From contig OZ316893.1 of assembly GCA_973895155.1 (NCBI GenBank), positions 2,046,001 to 2,110,000 of the forward strand: a stretch of 64,000 nucleotides of DNA, written 5' to 3'. Shown one piece after another: positions 23,289 to 34,254 of the stretch. The stretch's first letter is position 1. Every line of letters starts with the position of its first letter. Origin of the DNA: Marsupella aquatica. Taxonomy: Eukaryota; Marchantiophyta. Below the pieces are notes generated by a model, which ran no database searches, was not told the origin of the DNA, and saw only the letters and a program-made list of their open reading frames with translations. The position numbers and the translations under genes were made by a program.

Positions 23289-25996
23289 CTAATGGATTTC
23301 TGAACAGGCATATGGTCCAACAGGCTCTCGCAGGCAATCCCCAATAGCAGCTACAGCCGCCTCTATGGAAGCATCTTCTCCCTGCCAGAAGAAAGGAAAG
23401 CCACTAAAGTTTTCAGCCAAACTCAACTGAACCAACAGGAGTAGAAAAGTAGATAGAGCCATCAGCAGTAATCTTTTGCTCTCTTGATTTTGACTCTCTA
23501 AAAAAAGTCTATAATTGAAATGGGTCCAAATAAAAAAAAATGCTGCTAATGCTGCATTAGTCTCACGACCATGACGTAACTGCCAGATCTTGGTCTCTGA
23601 GGGCAGCTGTGAAAGTATGAATGATACCTAAAACAACAACATTCCATAGCGAGAATGGTTGACAAAACGCAGTATCAGCCTAGACATTTACCAGGCTCTT
23701 CTGAACCTAGACAAACGCTGTTGAAATTCATCCCCACAACACAGAATCTAAGTTTTCAACCTACCAGTAAAAGCTAAAGTACAATATAATGTTACCTGCT
23801 CTCGCCAATAGAATATGTTCCCGTACTTTCCTGCCAACCTTGACCAAAAGCTCCTTGGCACATTGAGGTCTACTGAAGCGCCCACATTAAAGTTCAAAAT
23901 GTTGCCTGCATCAAAACTCACGTTATTTCCAGGGGCAGAAGATCTCCCTCATCGTATGCAACGACTTCTATGTCGCCAAAGAGGAGGTCAACAAATAGAT
24001 ATGTCCTCACATCGGTCCTCAGTCTCGTCAAAGGCCCAGCTTCGTTTAAGAAACACACTGTACAGGAGGATGCTCGAGGAAATTAGACAAATCATACAAT
24101 ATACTAAAACTGGTCATATGTCCTGCACCCTAAAGAGATTTTGATATCCTACCCATACTGGGATCAGCCACAAAAACGATGGTGTTGTCATCAACTTGCC
24201 AAAAATTCTTGACTGCTAAACCTGCGCCAATGCACGAATCAGAATCATAACAAGATTAAAAAGCTGTCAACTTCGTACGATACTTAAGGAGCAATTACAC
24301 GTTCAATGAATTGCTGACAACTTTAAGACTAAAAGTAACGTCTTCGATAATAGACAACCAACAGCTGTGTCCTAAAGGCCGCAGTCTTTCAATGGCTTCA
24401 ACAATTCGTATGATACATACCAGGGGTCTCAGGGTAGTTCTGTGCCAAGACTCGCAGCTTGAATCCAGTTTCTTCTTCAATACTGGCCACAGAGTTTGCA
24501 ATGCGGCTTTCCTGTAATCAAAACCAAAAACAAATTAAAAACTTTACAATTTGCTGGAAATCATACTTGAGAAGGGCTAGGAATCTATCTGTATATCTAG
24601 AAATCGCATTTGGTAGAGATTCTCACCTGTTGGGGAGATAAGAACCCAGCGACATCTATGACAGTCGAAAAACTCTTGGGAAGCAGATCGGGTCTATTCA
24701 CACCTTCTGGTCTTGCTAGAGCAGAGTCCACTCCTGCCACAAAAAGCAGACCACAAACAGGTGGAAACGGCAATCAAGACCGCTTGAAAAAAGTCTTCTT
24801 CGGAGGTATAATGAAATTCGGAATACTTGTCGTGAATATTAAAGGCCATCAATCAATTTCCGCACTCCTGGAGACAGATATTGGTACTTCGACCACAAAT
24901 GAATGCGTCAAAACAAACTGCCTGCTACAGTTATATTTTACCGAAAAAGGGGTTTCCACTGAGACTCCGAAAGAGCAGGTTACTGCGTGTTGTCTTGAGA
25001 TGAAGATGAAGATCACTGTGTCTCTCAATAGATAAAGACAGAAGCAAGCCATTTTGAGTGGAAGAGCTACTTAGAGCCGTAACGCTCAAGCTCATGCTCA
25101 TCAGAACTCTGGTACATGACCTTCAATTTCATCTCATCGTCCGGGCAACGACTGATGCATTTCTCACATGGAGATATGCGAAAGGTGATATTACCAACAC
25201 TGACATCTACAACAAAGCTGAGAAACCTTCCTCGTGCTGTCTTTTATATTATGTTTTCAGAAAGGTTTTAGATGAAGTTCGTAGACTGAGCCTCCTTGAC
25301 AAAACCATCTGATTCATTAACTTTGACGAATTTTTGCTTAATATTACGATTACTTTGAAAGGTAAAAGACGGAGAGATCTCTCCAGATGACTCGATACAT
25401 CAGATCAGAAATCCTCAAGGGGTGGGGCAAATTTCTTGAGAATCTGCTTTCCTCTTGTAAAGTAAGTTTTCTTCTGTAATGACTCTTAAAAAAGCTCTAG
25501 TAAACGAAATGGAAGAAATGAACGAGTGAGTGAAGCCGGAGAGAGGGCAGGAGACTGAAAGCCTGAGGAAGGACCCAAAGGCCAGACTCCAATTTGGACA
25601 CAGCTCAGTACTAGCGACCAAAAAAAGGCAAATTCGTGCATAATTCTATTCCACACCAAACCTTGTCCGCATAGGTCCGCACACAGGAAATGCCGATGGC
25701 AATGAGAGTCGCTCACCACACAAAGAAACCGAGAGACTGAGAGCCGCTGCAGCAGCTGCATTTAGAAGCGGCCGACCGAGATTTCCCAGGCAGATGGCTG
25801 ATTGCCCTCCTCCATTTTGCGATTGATGGGAGGAGGTCACCAATGGCATACCATGCCCACTTGCCGTCTGCTCTACCCTGTGCCTTCGGGTCCTTAGAAA
25901 CGACAGCTTACTTTCAACCAACCTGCATCCACAATCCCGGGATGCAGTTGGTATAATGAGACTGCTGGTTGACGCGGTGGTAAAAATGGTGGCCAT
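23289..25996 (-). CDS. Thylakoid lumen protein, 15.0-kDa-protein-2-like (6 exons, 269 aa)
   Basis: Exons: 25657-25996, 24627-24733, 24421-24511, 24153-24221, 23796-23905, 23289-23381; GT-AG introns, phases consistent, 810 nt. The first exon (113 residues) is a bipartite targeting sequence: a Ser/Thr-rich start MATIFTTASTSSLIIP, basic residues, then a hydrophobic lumen-transfer segment with NAAAAAALSLSVSL. The mature part has SALARPEGVNRPDLLP, VIDVAGFLSPQQ, EETGFKLRVLAQNYPETPG, VDDNTIVFVADPSMGNILNF, FWSRLAGKYGNIFYW and GEDASIEAAVAAI. This arrangement is that of a plant and algal lumen protein related to the TPM-type fold, which I recall as the thylakoid lumenal 15.0 kDa protein 2 family; the precise name is less sure than the family. 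Its molecular role is not well defined. The exon 1 donor (G|GTGTGG) is weak and fixed mainly by phase. Confidence 0.85.
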
Positions 25997-26778
25997 GGCT
26001 TGTCTTCGGCAGCTTTCACCTCAGAAGCTTGATGATCCCGATCAATTCAGGTGTGCCTGTGGAAAATCCAGTCACAATTGAGAAGGCAATTTCAAACGAA
26101 TAGCTCCCAGTTTTTACTTCTTCCTCCTACTGGTGGCACTGAAGGCCAGAGCAACAAATTCTTCAGAATAAAATAATTACCAAAAACAAATCCTCTGCCC
26201 TGAGAACTTCGTGAGAGGCATTGCTTCTCATGGACTGAAAGACACATCACTCATATTTGCAATCCGGTTTGCTCAATAACCCAAGACCAGTATAGCATTT
26301 CGATCTAAAAAGACCCATTTCAAAGATCTTGAGTGAGACATCAGTACTAAACGGTGAGATTCATCCTCCAGGATACCAGACACATCACGACGGAATGGAC
26401 AATGGTTCAAATTGGCTGACCTCAAACTCCAATTTTACTTTCCAACTACACAGAACTGTCACAAATGTGCAAAGAAACGCAGTCACCACTGGACAAAATT
26501 CAGTGCCATGGGTCTCGGGGCGATTCCTGGGCTATAGAGAGGAGATTCCACAATACCTGTGATTGCTGAGTGACACCTCGCACCGAACGACGTTGAATTT
26601 GGAGCTGAGCGCCAAAGAAATTCGGGGCTCTTTGTCGCTTGGAAGGATGGATGGATAGTACGGACGTGTCACAAAATCTGTCACAAACTTATCAGTCCAA
26701 GTAAGCCTCCCTGAAATTGAAGCCACGATGGACCCCTGCCTTTTCCAAAATGCCCGGATAAACGTTTGCAACCTGGAT
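25997..26778. other. Upstream of the thylakoid gene, no gene seen
   Basis: Probably contains the promoter and 5' leader of the minus-strand gene that starts at 25996. The small frames at 26329-26562 (+) and 26532-26771 (-) resemble nothing I know. No TATA box could be placed with confidence. Confidence 0.35.
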
Positions 26779-26906
26779 GGACCGCAGGCAAACCCTCTTC
26801 TCTGCTCATATAGTACATACTACATTACATAGTAAACTTTGGAAAATTGTAAACTATGTAATGTATGTGTAATATATGAGCAGAGAAGAGGGTTTGGCTG
26901 CAGTCC
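26779..26906. repeat. Long near-perfect hairpin 1 (foldback)
   Basis: The left arm (26779 to about 26838) contains CAAACCCTCTTCTCTGCTC and CATTACATAGT. The right arm is its reverse complement with few mismatches and ends CTGCAGTCC at 26906. The loop is about 10-15 nt (TTGGAAAATT). The fold would be an almost uninterrupted ~58-bp stem. It could be a small foldback MITE or a small-RNA precursor. It abuts a second hairpin. Confidence 0.75.
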
Positions 26907-27008
26907 AAAGATTACTCTGCTTTACAATCTTTGGGAATTTCAGTCCAAAGATGAAATTCCTGTCACTGAATTTCAGGTCCAAAGATTGCAAAGCATAGTA
27001 ATCTTTGG
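26905..27008. repeat. Long hairpin 2, abutting hairpin 1
   Basis: CCAAAGATTACTCTGCTTTA at the left pairs with the reverse complement of TGCAAAGCATAGTAATCTTT at the right end (27008). The inner arms CAATCTTTGG and GAATTTCAG also pair, leaving a short loop around AAATTCCTGTCAC. The word GTCCAAAG is shared with the end of hairpin 1. Immediately right (27031-27115) a ~45-bp tandem duplication contains ATGAAATTTGAA...TATAAGGCTCATT. Confidence 0.7.
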
Positions 27009-28114
27009 AAATTTGTAAGTGTCTGGCATCTCAATGAAATTTGAAGATATAAGGCTCATTGAAATATTTATGGATTCTCGATGAAATTTGAATATAAAGG
27101 CTCATTTAATATTCCTAAGCCGGAAACCCCCAAAAAATAGATTCCATTGGATATTGAGGGAGACTCTGGTACCAAGGTTAGCTACTCAAAACTTTGGAAA
27201 GTACAATGAGTGATTGAGTAATCTTTAGATATTCATAACTCTATCAATACTTCATGAAAATCAGAGATATGAAACTAACTTGTTGGAAAGATCTTTCTCA
27301 GCTACTTCTAACGTGACCAAGAATATACGATCCCATGTGACATCAAGAAGGGACGTATTGAATTTAAAGTTTGCTGCTGAAACTTGTGGAGATGATAAGA
27401 ATGTCAATGAGTGATGCAAAAGGTGTCAGTCCATGGGGTTGCTTGGTTCACGAGCCATGTGCATAGTTTCCCATCCCCTATTTTTTTCAATTTGAATAAA
27501 AAATTAAAGGAATTGTCAGCCACCACCCAATGCATTACTTTGTAGATGACATGGCAGGTGCAGATTGTACCATATTTATAGTTCAAGTTTATTACCCTCT
27601 CAAGTGTTCATTTTTACGACTGCTTTTGGAAGAGGACAATTTTAAACAAGGTGCACATTGATGTCCAACATTGGATTAACATGTATATTAGCCAATTTTA
27701 AACCTGGCCTAATTAGCAACTCTTCCTACAGCGTAGAAGAGAAAGCAGCTTGAAAATTTAAGAAATTCACAATATTGAAAAATGGAGAAAGAAAATATTT
27801 GGATGAAGAACCATTTCCGGAAAACGAGGAACAGATTGAAAAAAAACCTCCTTGGAAACGCAATGTACAGAGACTACTCATTAAGATCATCATGGTGTTG
27901 AAGCTTGTATGGGATACAATGTTTGACCAACCAACTTGGATGGATCCAGCAGGTTTAGTTTTCAGAAGCTGTTACTCAGATACTATTTGAGTTCAAAGCA
28001 AAGCGTGAAAACATGCCATCCATATTTTAGTGGTCCATCCAAGATGTTTGTCACATGTTGTGGTGCATCTGGGCCTCTTTCTCTCATTGTCATAGTGTCT
28101 GTCCAAAAAGGGAA
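27009..28114. other. AT-rich gene-free stretch
   Basis: After a ~45-bp tandem duplication at 27031-27115 nothing is recognised. Frames are short and there are no splice-consistent exons. It is probably degraded repeat sequence. Confidence 0.35.
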
Positions 28115-28282
28115 TAAAACCACACCCGTAATTGAATAAGAGTGTTCCCTGCAATAGTGCTCTGGAGGGAGTGAAGGCTCTAGAGAAACAATAGTTCCAG
28201 TGTTTTCGAGGGAGTGAGGGCTCTAGAGAAACAATAGTTCCTTCCTTTCTGTCAGGAATAAAACCACACCCACAATTGAATA
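28115..28282. repeat. Nested direct repeats
   Basis: AATAAAACCACACCCGTAAT near 28115 and AATAAAACCACACCCACAAT near 28257 flank two tandem units of about 43 bp, each with GAGGGAGTGA(A/G)GGCTCTAGA and GAAACAATAGTTCC (about 28167-28205 and 28208-28246). The arrangement suggests local duplication or slippage in an old insertion. Confidence 0.6.
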
Positions 28283-29076
28283 CTGGGCAACAATACACAC
28301 TCCACAATCCAGCCTTGGGAATGCACACAGGTACTCAATGCAGGCCACAGAGATGCGAGATATGAGGGTGGAAACAACAATAGACAATCCAGTTACCAAC
28401 AGTCTGGTGAACTTCTTGTCCCATAAAATTCATGACTTCTTTATCATAACTCCGTTAGATGACTTTTAAACCATTCTTCAGAAATAGACACAAGTTCCAA
28501 GTTAAAATAATAAACAAAACCATTAGCATCAATTTCAGATTTTCTATAAATTGTTGAAAGAGGTGTAATATGGGCACCATCATTGGAGGTGAGAGAGGAC
28601 TTGGTTCCAGACTGGGGAGCAAGCACCAGCTCATGAGGGAGGCGCATGGGGACTGGGGAGAAAAGGGGACTAGCAAGCATTTAAGGCAAATATGCGGAGG
28701 CAACTTTGCCAGGGAAGTCGGGGGTGGGACGACCACACAGGGTCACATAAGGTGTAGGTACAGAAAACTGGAAAACGAGGTATATAACTTGTATTCCCGT
28801 CACTTAAGGTATACGTATCGAAAACCCAAAAACAAGCAGGTGAAGTAGAGGAGGTATAAAGTCTGGATATGGAAAACTCGCAAACAAGCAGATAAAGTAG
28901 GAGAAGGAGGTATAAGAGTTTGCCTTTCTGCTAGGTAAAGTTGGCAAGGCACCAGGATCCTAAAGGCAAGAACCCCAGTAAAGAGAGGGACATGTTACCT
29001 TTAACTCGTTACTTCACCTTGCGCACCCAGACTTCAACACGGTGAATCTGTCTCATTGACTAGAACATTGCTGCTA
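28283..29076. repeat. Degenerate tandem units, no gene
   Basis: Around 28745-28915 a ~55-bp unit recurs imperfectly. Its words are AAACAAGCAG, GTGAAGTAGAGGAGGTATAA and GATAAAGTAGGAGAAGGAGG, alternating with GGAAAACTCG and CGAAAACCC. No coding sequence is recognised across the rest. Confidence 0.45.
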
Positions 29077-29450
29077 TTATGAATTTCCGAACATGATTTG
29101 AGTGGAGATTCTATATTGTTTAAAAAAGGGATTCTCGTGGTTACCAGAATCCATTTCGATATTTTTCTTTCCTTCTCTTATTCGAATGGTTACTTCAGTA
29201 CTCATCGAGGCAATTGAGAAAGGACACACAAGGCAGACAGGTCCATTGTTCTCAGCCTCGCTCGTTCCGTTCACTCTACTGTAATTAGAGATCATGTTCA
29301 GAATTGGTTGACCGTACATGTCTGGCTCGACCAGGCCTGGTTTGCCGCCAGACCAAAGTTGCTTGAAGTCCCTACTAGCACGTTCACGGTGAGATGCCAA
29401 ATCCATTCCGGGAACCATATATGAATGCACATCATGGTATAAAGTACACC
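29077..29450 (-). CDS. Uncharacterised exon-like open frame
   Basis: A minus-strand frame of about 120 codons reads CTLYHDVHSYMVPGMDLAS, HRERASRDFKQLWSGG and LVEPDMYGQPILNM, with stop at 29077. A possible acceptor (TTACTTCCAG) lies just before it near 29451. The composition is protein-like and the word order looks non-random, but I recognise no family. It sits about 470 bp beyond the RABG3 stop codon on the same strand, so it might be an exon of another minus-strand gene, a gene fragment, or chance sequence. Confidence 0.25.
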
Positions 29451-29919
29451 TGGAAGTAAATTCTCAGGGAAATAAAACAATTTTATGTCGCTAATAGAAT
29501 AGTACAAATTTACGTAGTCCAATGAAACCGTTTTCAGCATTAAAAGCTTCGACTATAGAATCAACCTAAGTACACAGGACTCCAGGAAATACAGCGCTCC
29601 AGGATCCGTAAGTGACATAAACACACTTGATACAAACATCACCAAATGGATTCGAGACCGTGCTCAGAAAACACACAGCCCCAATCGTTGACTGGACGTT
29701 ATACTCTGGCTAATGTTTTAACAGATCCATTCCCCTGATCGCAGGACATATTTTGGCTCAAGTGGTGTCCATTTGCTTGCAGACTTAACTCGAAGCAAGT
29801 CAACCAGAAGTCAGACCCAACAAACCTCCTTGGTGATTCATCTTAACCCACATATTTGTTGGTGCACCTCGTAAACTCGCCCGCCAGAGCGCCAAGACCA
29901 TGAAATTTGCAACCCCAGG

Positions 29920-31886
29920 TCAACATTCACAGGCTGATGACTTTTGGGGCCTACCAGCAGCAACATCAATGGTATCTGGGAGATATCTGTGCACCCAGGA
30001 AGTTTGGAAGTTCAGACTTAGCGATTCAACCCTAGACATCATACAAATAACAGCAGCCAATGTTGCAATAACTACGAGTGTAAAGAATTGCATGCTTAGC
30101 AGTTGTAGGGGAGCCAGATTGACATACATCTCTTCCTCGGTCTCATTCTTCAGAGCATTCTTTGCTATACACTGAAACGCCGCGTCTACATTATAGTCCT
30201 CCTTCGCAGAAGTTTCAAAATAAGGAATGTTGCCCTTAGTTCCACACCAGCTCTTTGCCTTTTTTTCGGAGACCTGCAAAGAAACGATGTGAACAGTTCA
30301 GATATTTATGCCGACCAATGTGACCACATGTGGAGAAGAAAACATTCTGAAAAAGCTCAGATAATGCTGAAAGTGAATGCACAGCTCTCAATGTCAACAA
30401 GTAGAAATCCAACTTACCACTCGGCTGTTTCCACTGTCAACATCAACTTTGTTCCCGAGAACCACAAACGGAAAGTTTTCTGGATCAGACGGACTAGCCT
30501 GGAAACAGATGGAGTGAAACAGTTTCAGGAATCAAAGTTGTTGTAACCATGAAGTATTGGTGCACTCATATAAGAGAACTAAGAATGATTTGTTTTGAAA
30601 GCCCGGGAGACCCCAACTTATGGCGAGGCACAGGGCACAACACAGCACAAGAAAAATGAAATGCACCAGCTACATTCGCAGAGAGCACTAATGCTCGCAT
30701 GGACCAGAGACTACGTACAAATCCACTCCAAGTAATTCCCTAATAATTCGGCAAAACAACGCTGGACCTCACGGGATCCGAAATCCTATCCCGAAAGTGG
30801 CAGCTGGTACAAGAGGTGGAGGAAGAGGTTTCAAAGGCACAACAGAAGAGAAGATGGACCTGGATAAGAAATTCGTCGCGCCAGTTGTCAAGATTGTCAA
30901 AAGATTTCATCACATTTACGTCATAAACCAGGACACAGCAATCTGCCCCTCGATAAAATGCAACACCCAGGCTTTGGAAGCGCTCTTGACCTGCAGTGTC
31001 CCAAATCTGCAACAGAGTATTCCAACTAGAAAAATTGTAAGAAAGGGTTTAATGAATTTTCAAAGTAAAAAAACCTGCAGGAGCAAGACGACCCAAACGT
31101 ATTCATGAATGAAAATCCTGCTGCACACTAAGAAGAAACACTGCACTACATTTCTGTGGCTGCCCATTTATGGAATCCCGGTTAAAAGGAATTCGAAACA
31201 GTCACCTGCATGGTGACGAGTCTGTCCTCCACTTGAACCTCCTTGGTCAAGAAATCTGCTCCAATTGTTGCCTTATACTGATTGCTAAATTTCTTATTGA
31301 CATATCTGGTTCGGGAGTTTAAGGAGATGAACTTGACCAACGCATGAATTTTGGACCAGACGTACAACATGACAACCTGAAACAACGCTCTAGCATATAA
31401 CCCACATACAAATCATGGACATGATGAGAAGGGATACTGGTTCATCAGCGACGTTTTCCCAACCCTGCCAAAGACATACAGGGCGCCCACAAGCACAAAT
31501 TTGTCAACAGAGGACTTAAGACACCTGCTCAGAGGAGCGAAAGCCTGACGCCCACTATTTTTTCCTCATGCCATACATTGGGTTCGTACCACAGGCCTGA
31601 AAGGGCACACTGAGTCCAACGGCATGACATATCCTTGCGGGGAATACCTTTGGAGGAACGCCGGGCAAAGAAAGGACAGCGAAATAAAAACTCTACGACG
31701 ATCCTTCATTCCACTTACCAAGCAAAAACGAACAAGGCAAACCCAGGAAATCCCTAACGAATCCAAAAGGAGCAAGAGGATCAACAGCCAGCATATCCCA
31801 ATCCACACACTTCGCGCCGAGAGAAGAACTTACCCGCTATCTCCGAGGATGATAACCTTGAGCAGAGTCCGTTTCCGAGCTGACAT
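29920..31886 (-). CDS. RABG3: Rab7-type small GTPase, RABG3 subfamily (7 exons, 206 aa)
   Basis: Exons: 31834-31886, 31438-31464, 31206-31305, 30860-31006, 30418-30498, 30128-30273, 29920-29986; all GT-AG, phases match, 621 nt, exactly the usual 206 residues. The start [18 protein letters not shown] is typical of plant Rab7. Nucleotide-binding motifs are complete: GDSGVGKTS (15-23), WDTAGQE with Gln67, GNKVD (124-128) and ETSAK (156-160). The effector region has [13 protein letters not shown]. The C-terminus is CEC, the double-cysteine geranylgeranylation signal. Plant RABG3 proteins act on the late endosome and vacuole membrane in fusion and vacuolar transport. The second exon is only 27 nt and encodes the P-loop core. 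The upstream leader is CT-rich. There is no sign of damage. Confidence 0.97.
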
Positions 31887-32900
31887 GATGACAGAGTTTT
31901 CCCTCGTTCCCGGCTCTGCTACAACCTCACTCCCAACCTCACTCAGTGAGTCTGGATCTGGCTTGCCCTAAACGTTGCCTTTGCCGTCCCCGCCTTGCCC
32001 TCGCCTCAGACACTCTTGAGCTCGGCCCAACCACCCAGCCAGCCACCCAGCCACCCAGCCACCCAGCCACCCAGCCAATCCCCTCGGCCGTCCGTCCAGT
32101 AGCAGCAGGCAGTCAGGCCCTCGTCCCAGCTTTCCGCTTCCACAAAAACTGGAGTCTCATCAAACGCACTGCGTCACCCCTCCCGCTTCGATGAGCAAGC
32201 CCTCAGACAATTCTCCGATCTCCAATCACACTCGCCCTGCCCACCCGCACAAACAAACCAGCAAACAATCCGCGTCCCTGGCCTGCCTGCCTGCCTGCCT
32301 CTCCGTCCGTCTCTCACACAAGTGCGACAAAGTAATCCGAAGGGGCAGCGTCTACACAGCAGAGGCCGATCGATTGATCTCTCTCCAGGCGTACGCTCTT
32401 CGTTGGTTCGATTCTTCGCTTCCTGCTTTCCTCCTTCTCGCTCCTCTCTCCAAGCGTACACTCTCCTCTCCTCTCCTCTCCTTTCCTCTTCCTCGCCTCA
32501 ATGTGTCGTCCCTCGCTGTGTCTGTCGTTCTGTCCGTCTGTCGATCGATTGTTCGTCTAGACGCCAATCAATCTTTGCGTCGAATGGAGGACCGCCCTCA
32601 CGGAAAGCTCGAAGCGGCCCCTTCCTTGTAAGTACGTGGCAGGACCCCTCAGAGGCTCAGAGGCTCAGAGGGGGAGCGCCAGCCAAGCCCAGCAGACCAG
32701 AGCCGAGCATAGCAGCGCGCTACACTACTACTGTAGTAGAGGAGGAGGCGCAAGGAGGAGGGGGGAGGAGAAACGAAGCCGACTGTCACTTGGCCAAGGG
32801 TTCATCTCCATGGAACCCAGTGTACGCCTCAGAGTGGGAGCCAGCCAGCCAGCTAAGCAGAGCAGCACGCTAGTAGACGAGTAGCAAGGAGGAGGAGAAA
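31887..32900 (-). promoter_or_regulatory. RABG3 upstream region and 5' leader, low complexity
   Basis: On the plus strand this contains a run of CCACCCAG units at about 32030-32075, CTGCCTGC units at 32283-32300 and CTCTC tracts at 32459-32490, with GAGGCTCA repeats at 32650-32670. Overlapping frames of up to 183 codons occur on both strands, but they are composed of Arg/Ser/Pro low complexity and are not believable proteins. The position just upstream of the RABG3 start makes this its promoter and leader. A divergent plus-strand promoter is also possible, since 32.2-32.6 kb is CT-rich on the plus strand. Confidence 0.4.
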
Positions 32901-33344
32901 TGCATAGGGTAGTGGTCCTAGGGTAATGGTCCTGTCACTGGGTATAAAGGTCGACCATGCGTCGACCTGTGTGTGCGGGGAGGCATATGGGAGACCGTAT
33001 ATATGTAATGGTCTTCCACAAGCCCATTGGCCAATGCTAAGGGCATGTCTGCCACAAATTAAACAGGCCAAAAATGTTTTGTCACGGACAATAGACAGGA
33101 CCAATACCTTATGACACACATTGTGAATGTACCTCCTTTGCACATTCCAGAAAATTATGACTTATGAATGCCTCAAAACCGTATAGTCACATTATGAGTG
33201 TCGTGCATATACACATCGCTACACAATACATCGCTTATCACATACATCCAGACATAGTCACACTGCCACGTCACAAACACAAGAAAATAGAATACAAGTG
33301 GAACTCTTGTCCACACATGTCAAAAAATTCACAATTAATCTCAA

Positions 33345-33354
33345 TAGAATTGAA
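33345..33354. repeat. Target-site duplication, left copy (TAGAATTGAA)
   Basis: Identical 10-mers flank the foldback element: 33345-33354 and 33865-33874. A 9-11-bp duplication is characteristic of Mutator-like transposons. Confidence 0.85.
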
Positions 33355-33864
33355 CAGCTTTTTACTATCCTGTCCTCCAAACTAGCCGAATTTCATAACC
33401 TGCCCCCCAAACAAATTAAATTGCTAAGTTGGCCCCCATTTTGTAGATCTGTCTAGGCATACCCAGTACATGGTCCCTGGTGCCACATGGCAAGTTGCCA
33501 CTGGTCCAGGCTAAGCATGGGCAGCGTTCTCACAAGTACGGGCGAGGGGCCAAAAACGGGTCATTTGCGGGAGGGCTTTGTTCGGGCCAGCGACGGGAGC
33601 GGGAGCGGGAGGGCTTTGTTCAGGCCGGCGACGGGGAGCGGGATGGCTCTATTCGGGCCGGCGATGGGAGTGCCTCGATCGGGAAGGGGTAGAGGGGCAG
33701 GGCTTAGCCCGGACCAGTGGCGACTTGCCATGTGGCACCAGGGACCATGTACTGGGTATGCCTAAACGGATGTACGGAATGGGGGGCAACTTAGCAATTT
33801 AATTTGTTTTGGGGGCAGGTTATGAAATTAGGCTAGTTTGGGGGACAGGATAGTAAAAAAGCTG
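33355..33864. mobile_element. Mutator-like foldback MITE with ~162-bp TIRs
   Basis: The left arm (33355 to about 33516) starts CAGCTTTTTACTATCCTGTC. The right arm (about 33702-33864) is its reverse complement with roughly ten differences and ends AGGATAGTAAAAAAGCTG. A perfect 10-bp target duplication TAGAATTGAA flanks the element. The 185-bp centre is GC-rich and holds about three ~38-bp tandem units with GGGAGGGCTTTGTTCGGGCC and GGCGACGGG. There is no transposase, so it is non-autonomous. Long TIRs and a 10-bp duplication indicate the Mutator superfamily. Arm identity and the perfect duplication suggest recent insertion. Confidence 0.88.
33550..33690 (+). repeat. Minisatellite inside the foldback element
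   Basis: About three units of roughly 38 bp with shared words GCGGGAGGGCTTTGTTC, GGGCCAGCGACGGGAGCGGG and variants. It is GC-rich, in contrast to the AT-richer arms and flanks. Such internal arrays are known from some foldback elements. Confidence 0.7.
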
Positions 33865-33874
33865 TAGAATTGAA
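33865..33874. repeat. Target-site duplication, right copy (TAGAATTGAA)
   Basis: Matches 33345-33354 exactly and fixes the right end of the foldback element at 33864. Confidence 0.85.
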
Positions 33875-34254
33875 TCACGATCAACGCCAACAAAACACAC
33901 TCAATCCTGTCTGATCTGATCACACACATATGTCAAGCCAACGCACCTTGCACTCAAGGAATCCACGCTACATAGAAGGAGCTCCGACCACCATAGCCAC
34001 AACACGAGCTCCTCTCTCCAAGGCTCAACATTGAAAGACAACCTTTCGATGCCTCATAGAGAGAACTATCCTCTCACAATTTAAACCCAACAGAACCTTA
34101 TCGGCTCATATAGCACATATACTAAACATACAGATCTGGATAGTATGATACACTCTAACACTACCTAGAATGGTGTGACATGAGACATATAGTGATGATG
34201 TGGCCGGTACATTTTGATTGGCCCAAATGCTCTTATAGTCAGCCGATGCCCATA

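Noticed and set aside
32191-32873. Overlapping 146- and 183-codon frames in the RABG3 upstream region
   Set aside because: Both are Arg/Ser/Pro low complexity produced by CT-rich simple repeats, with no homology or splice context.
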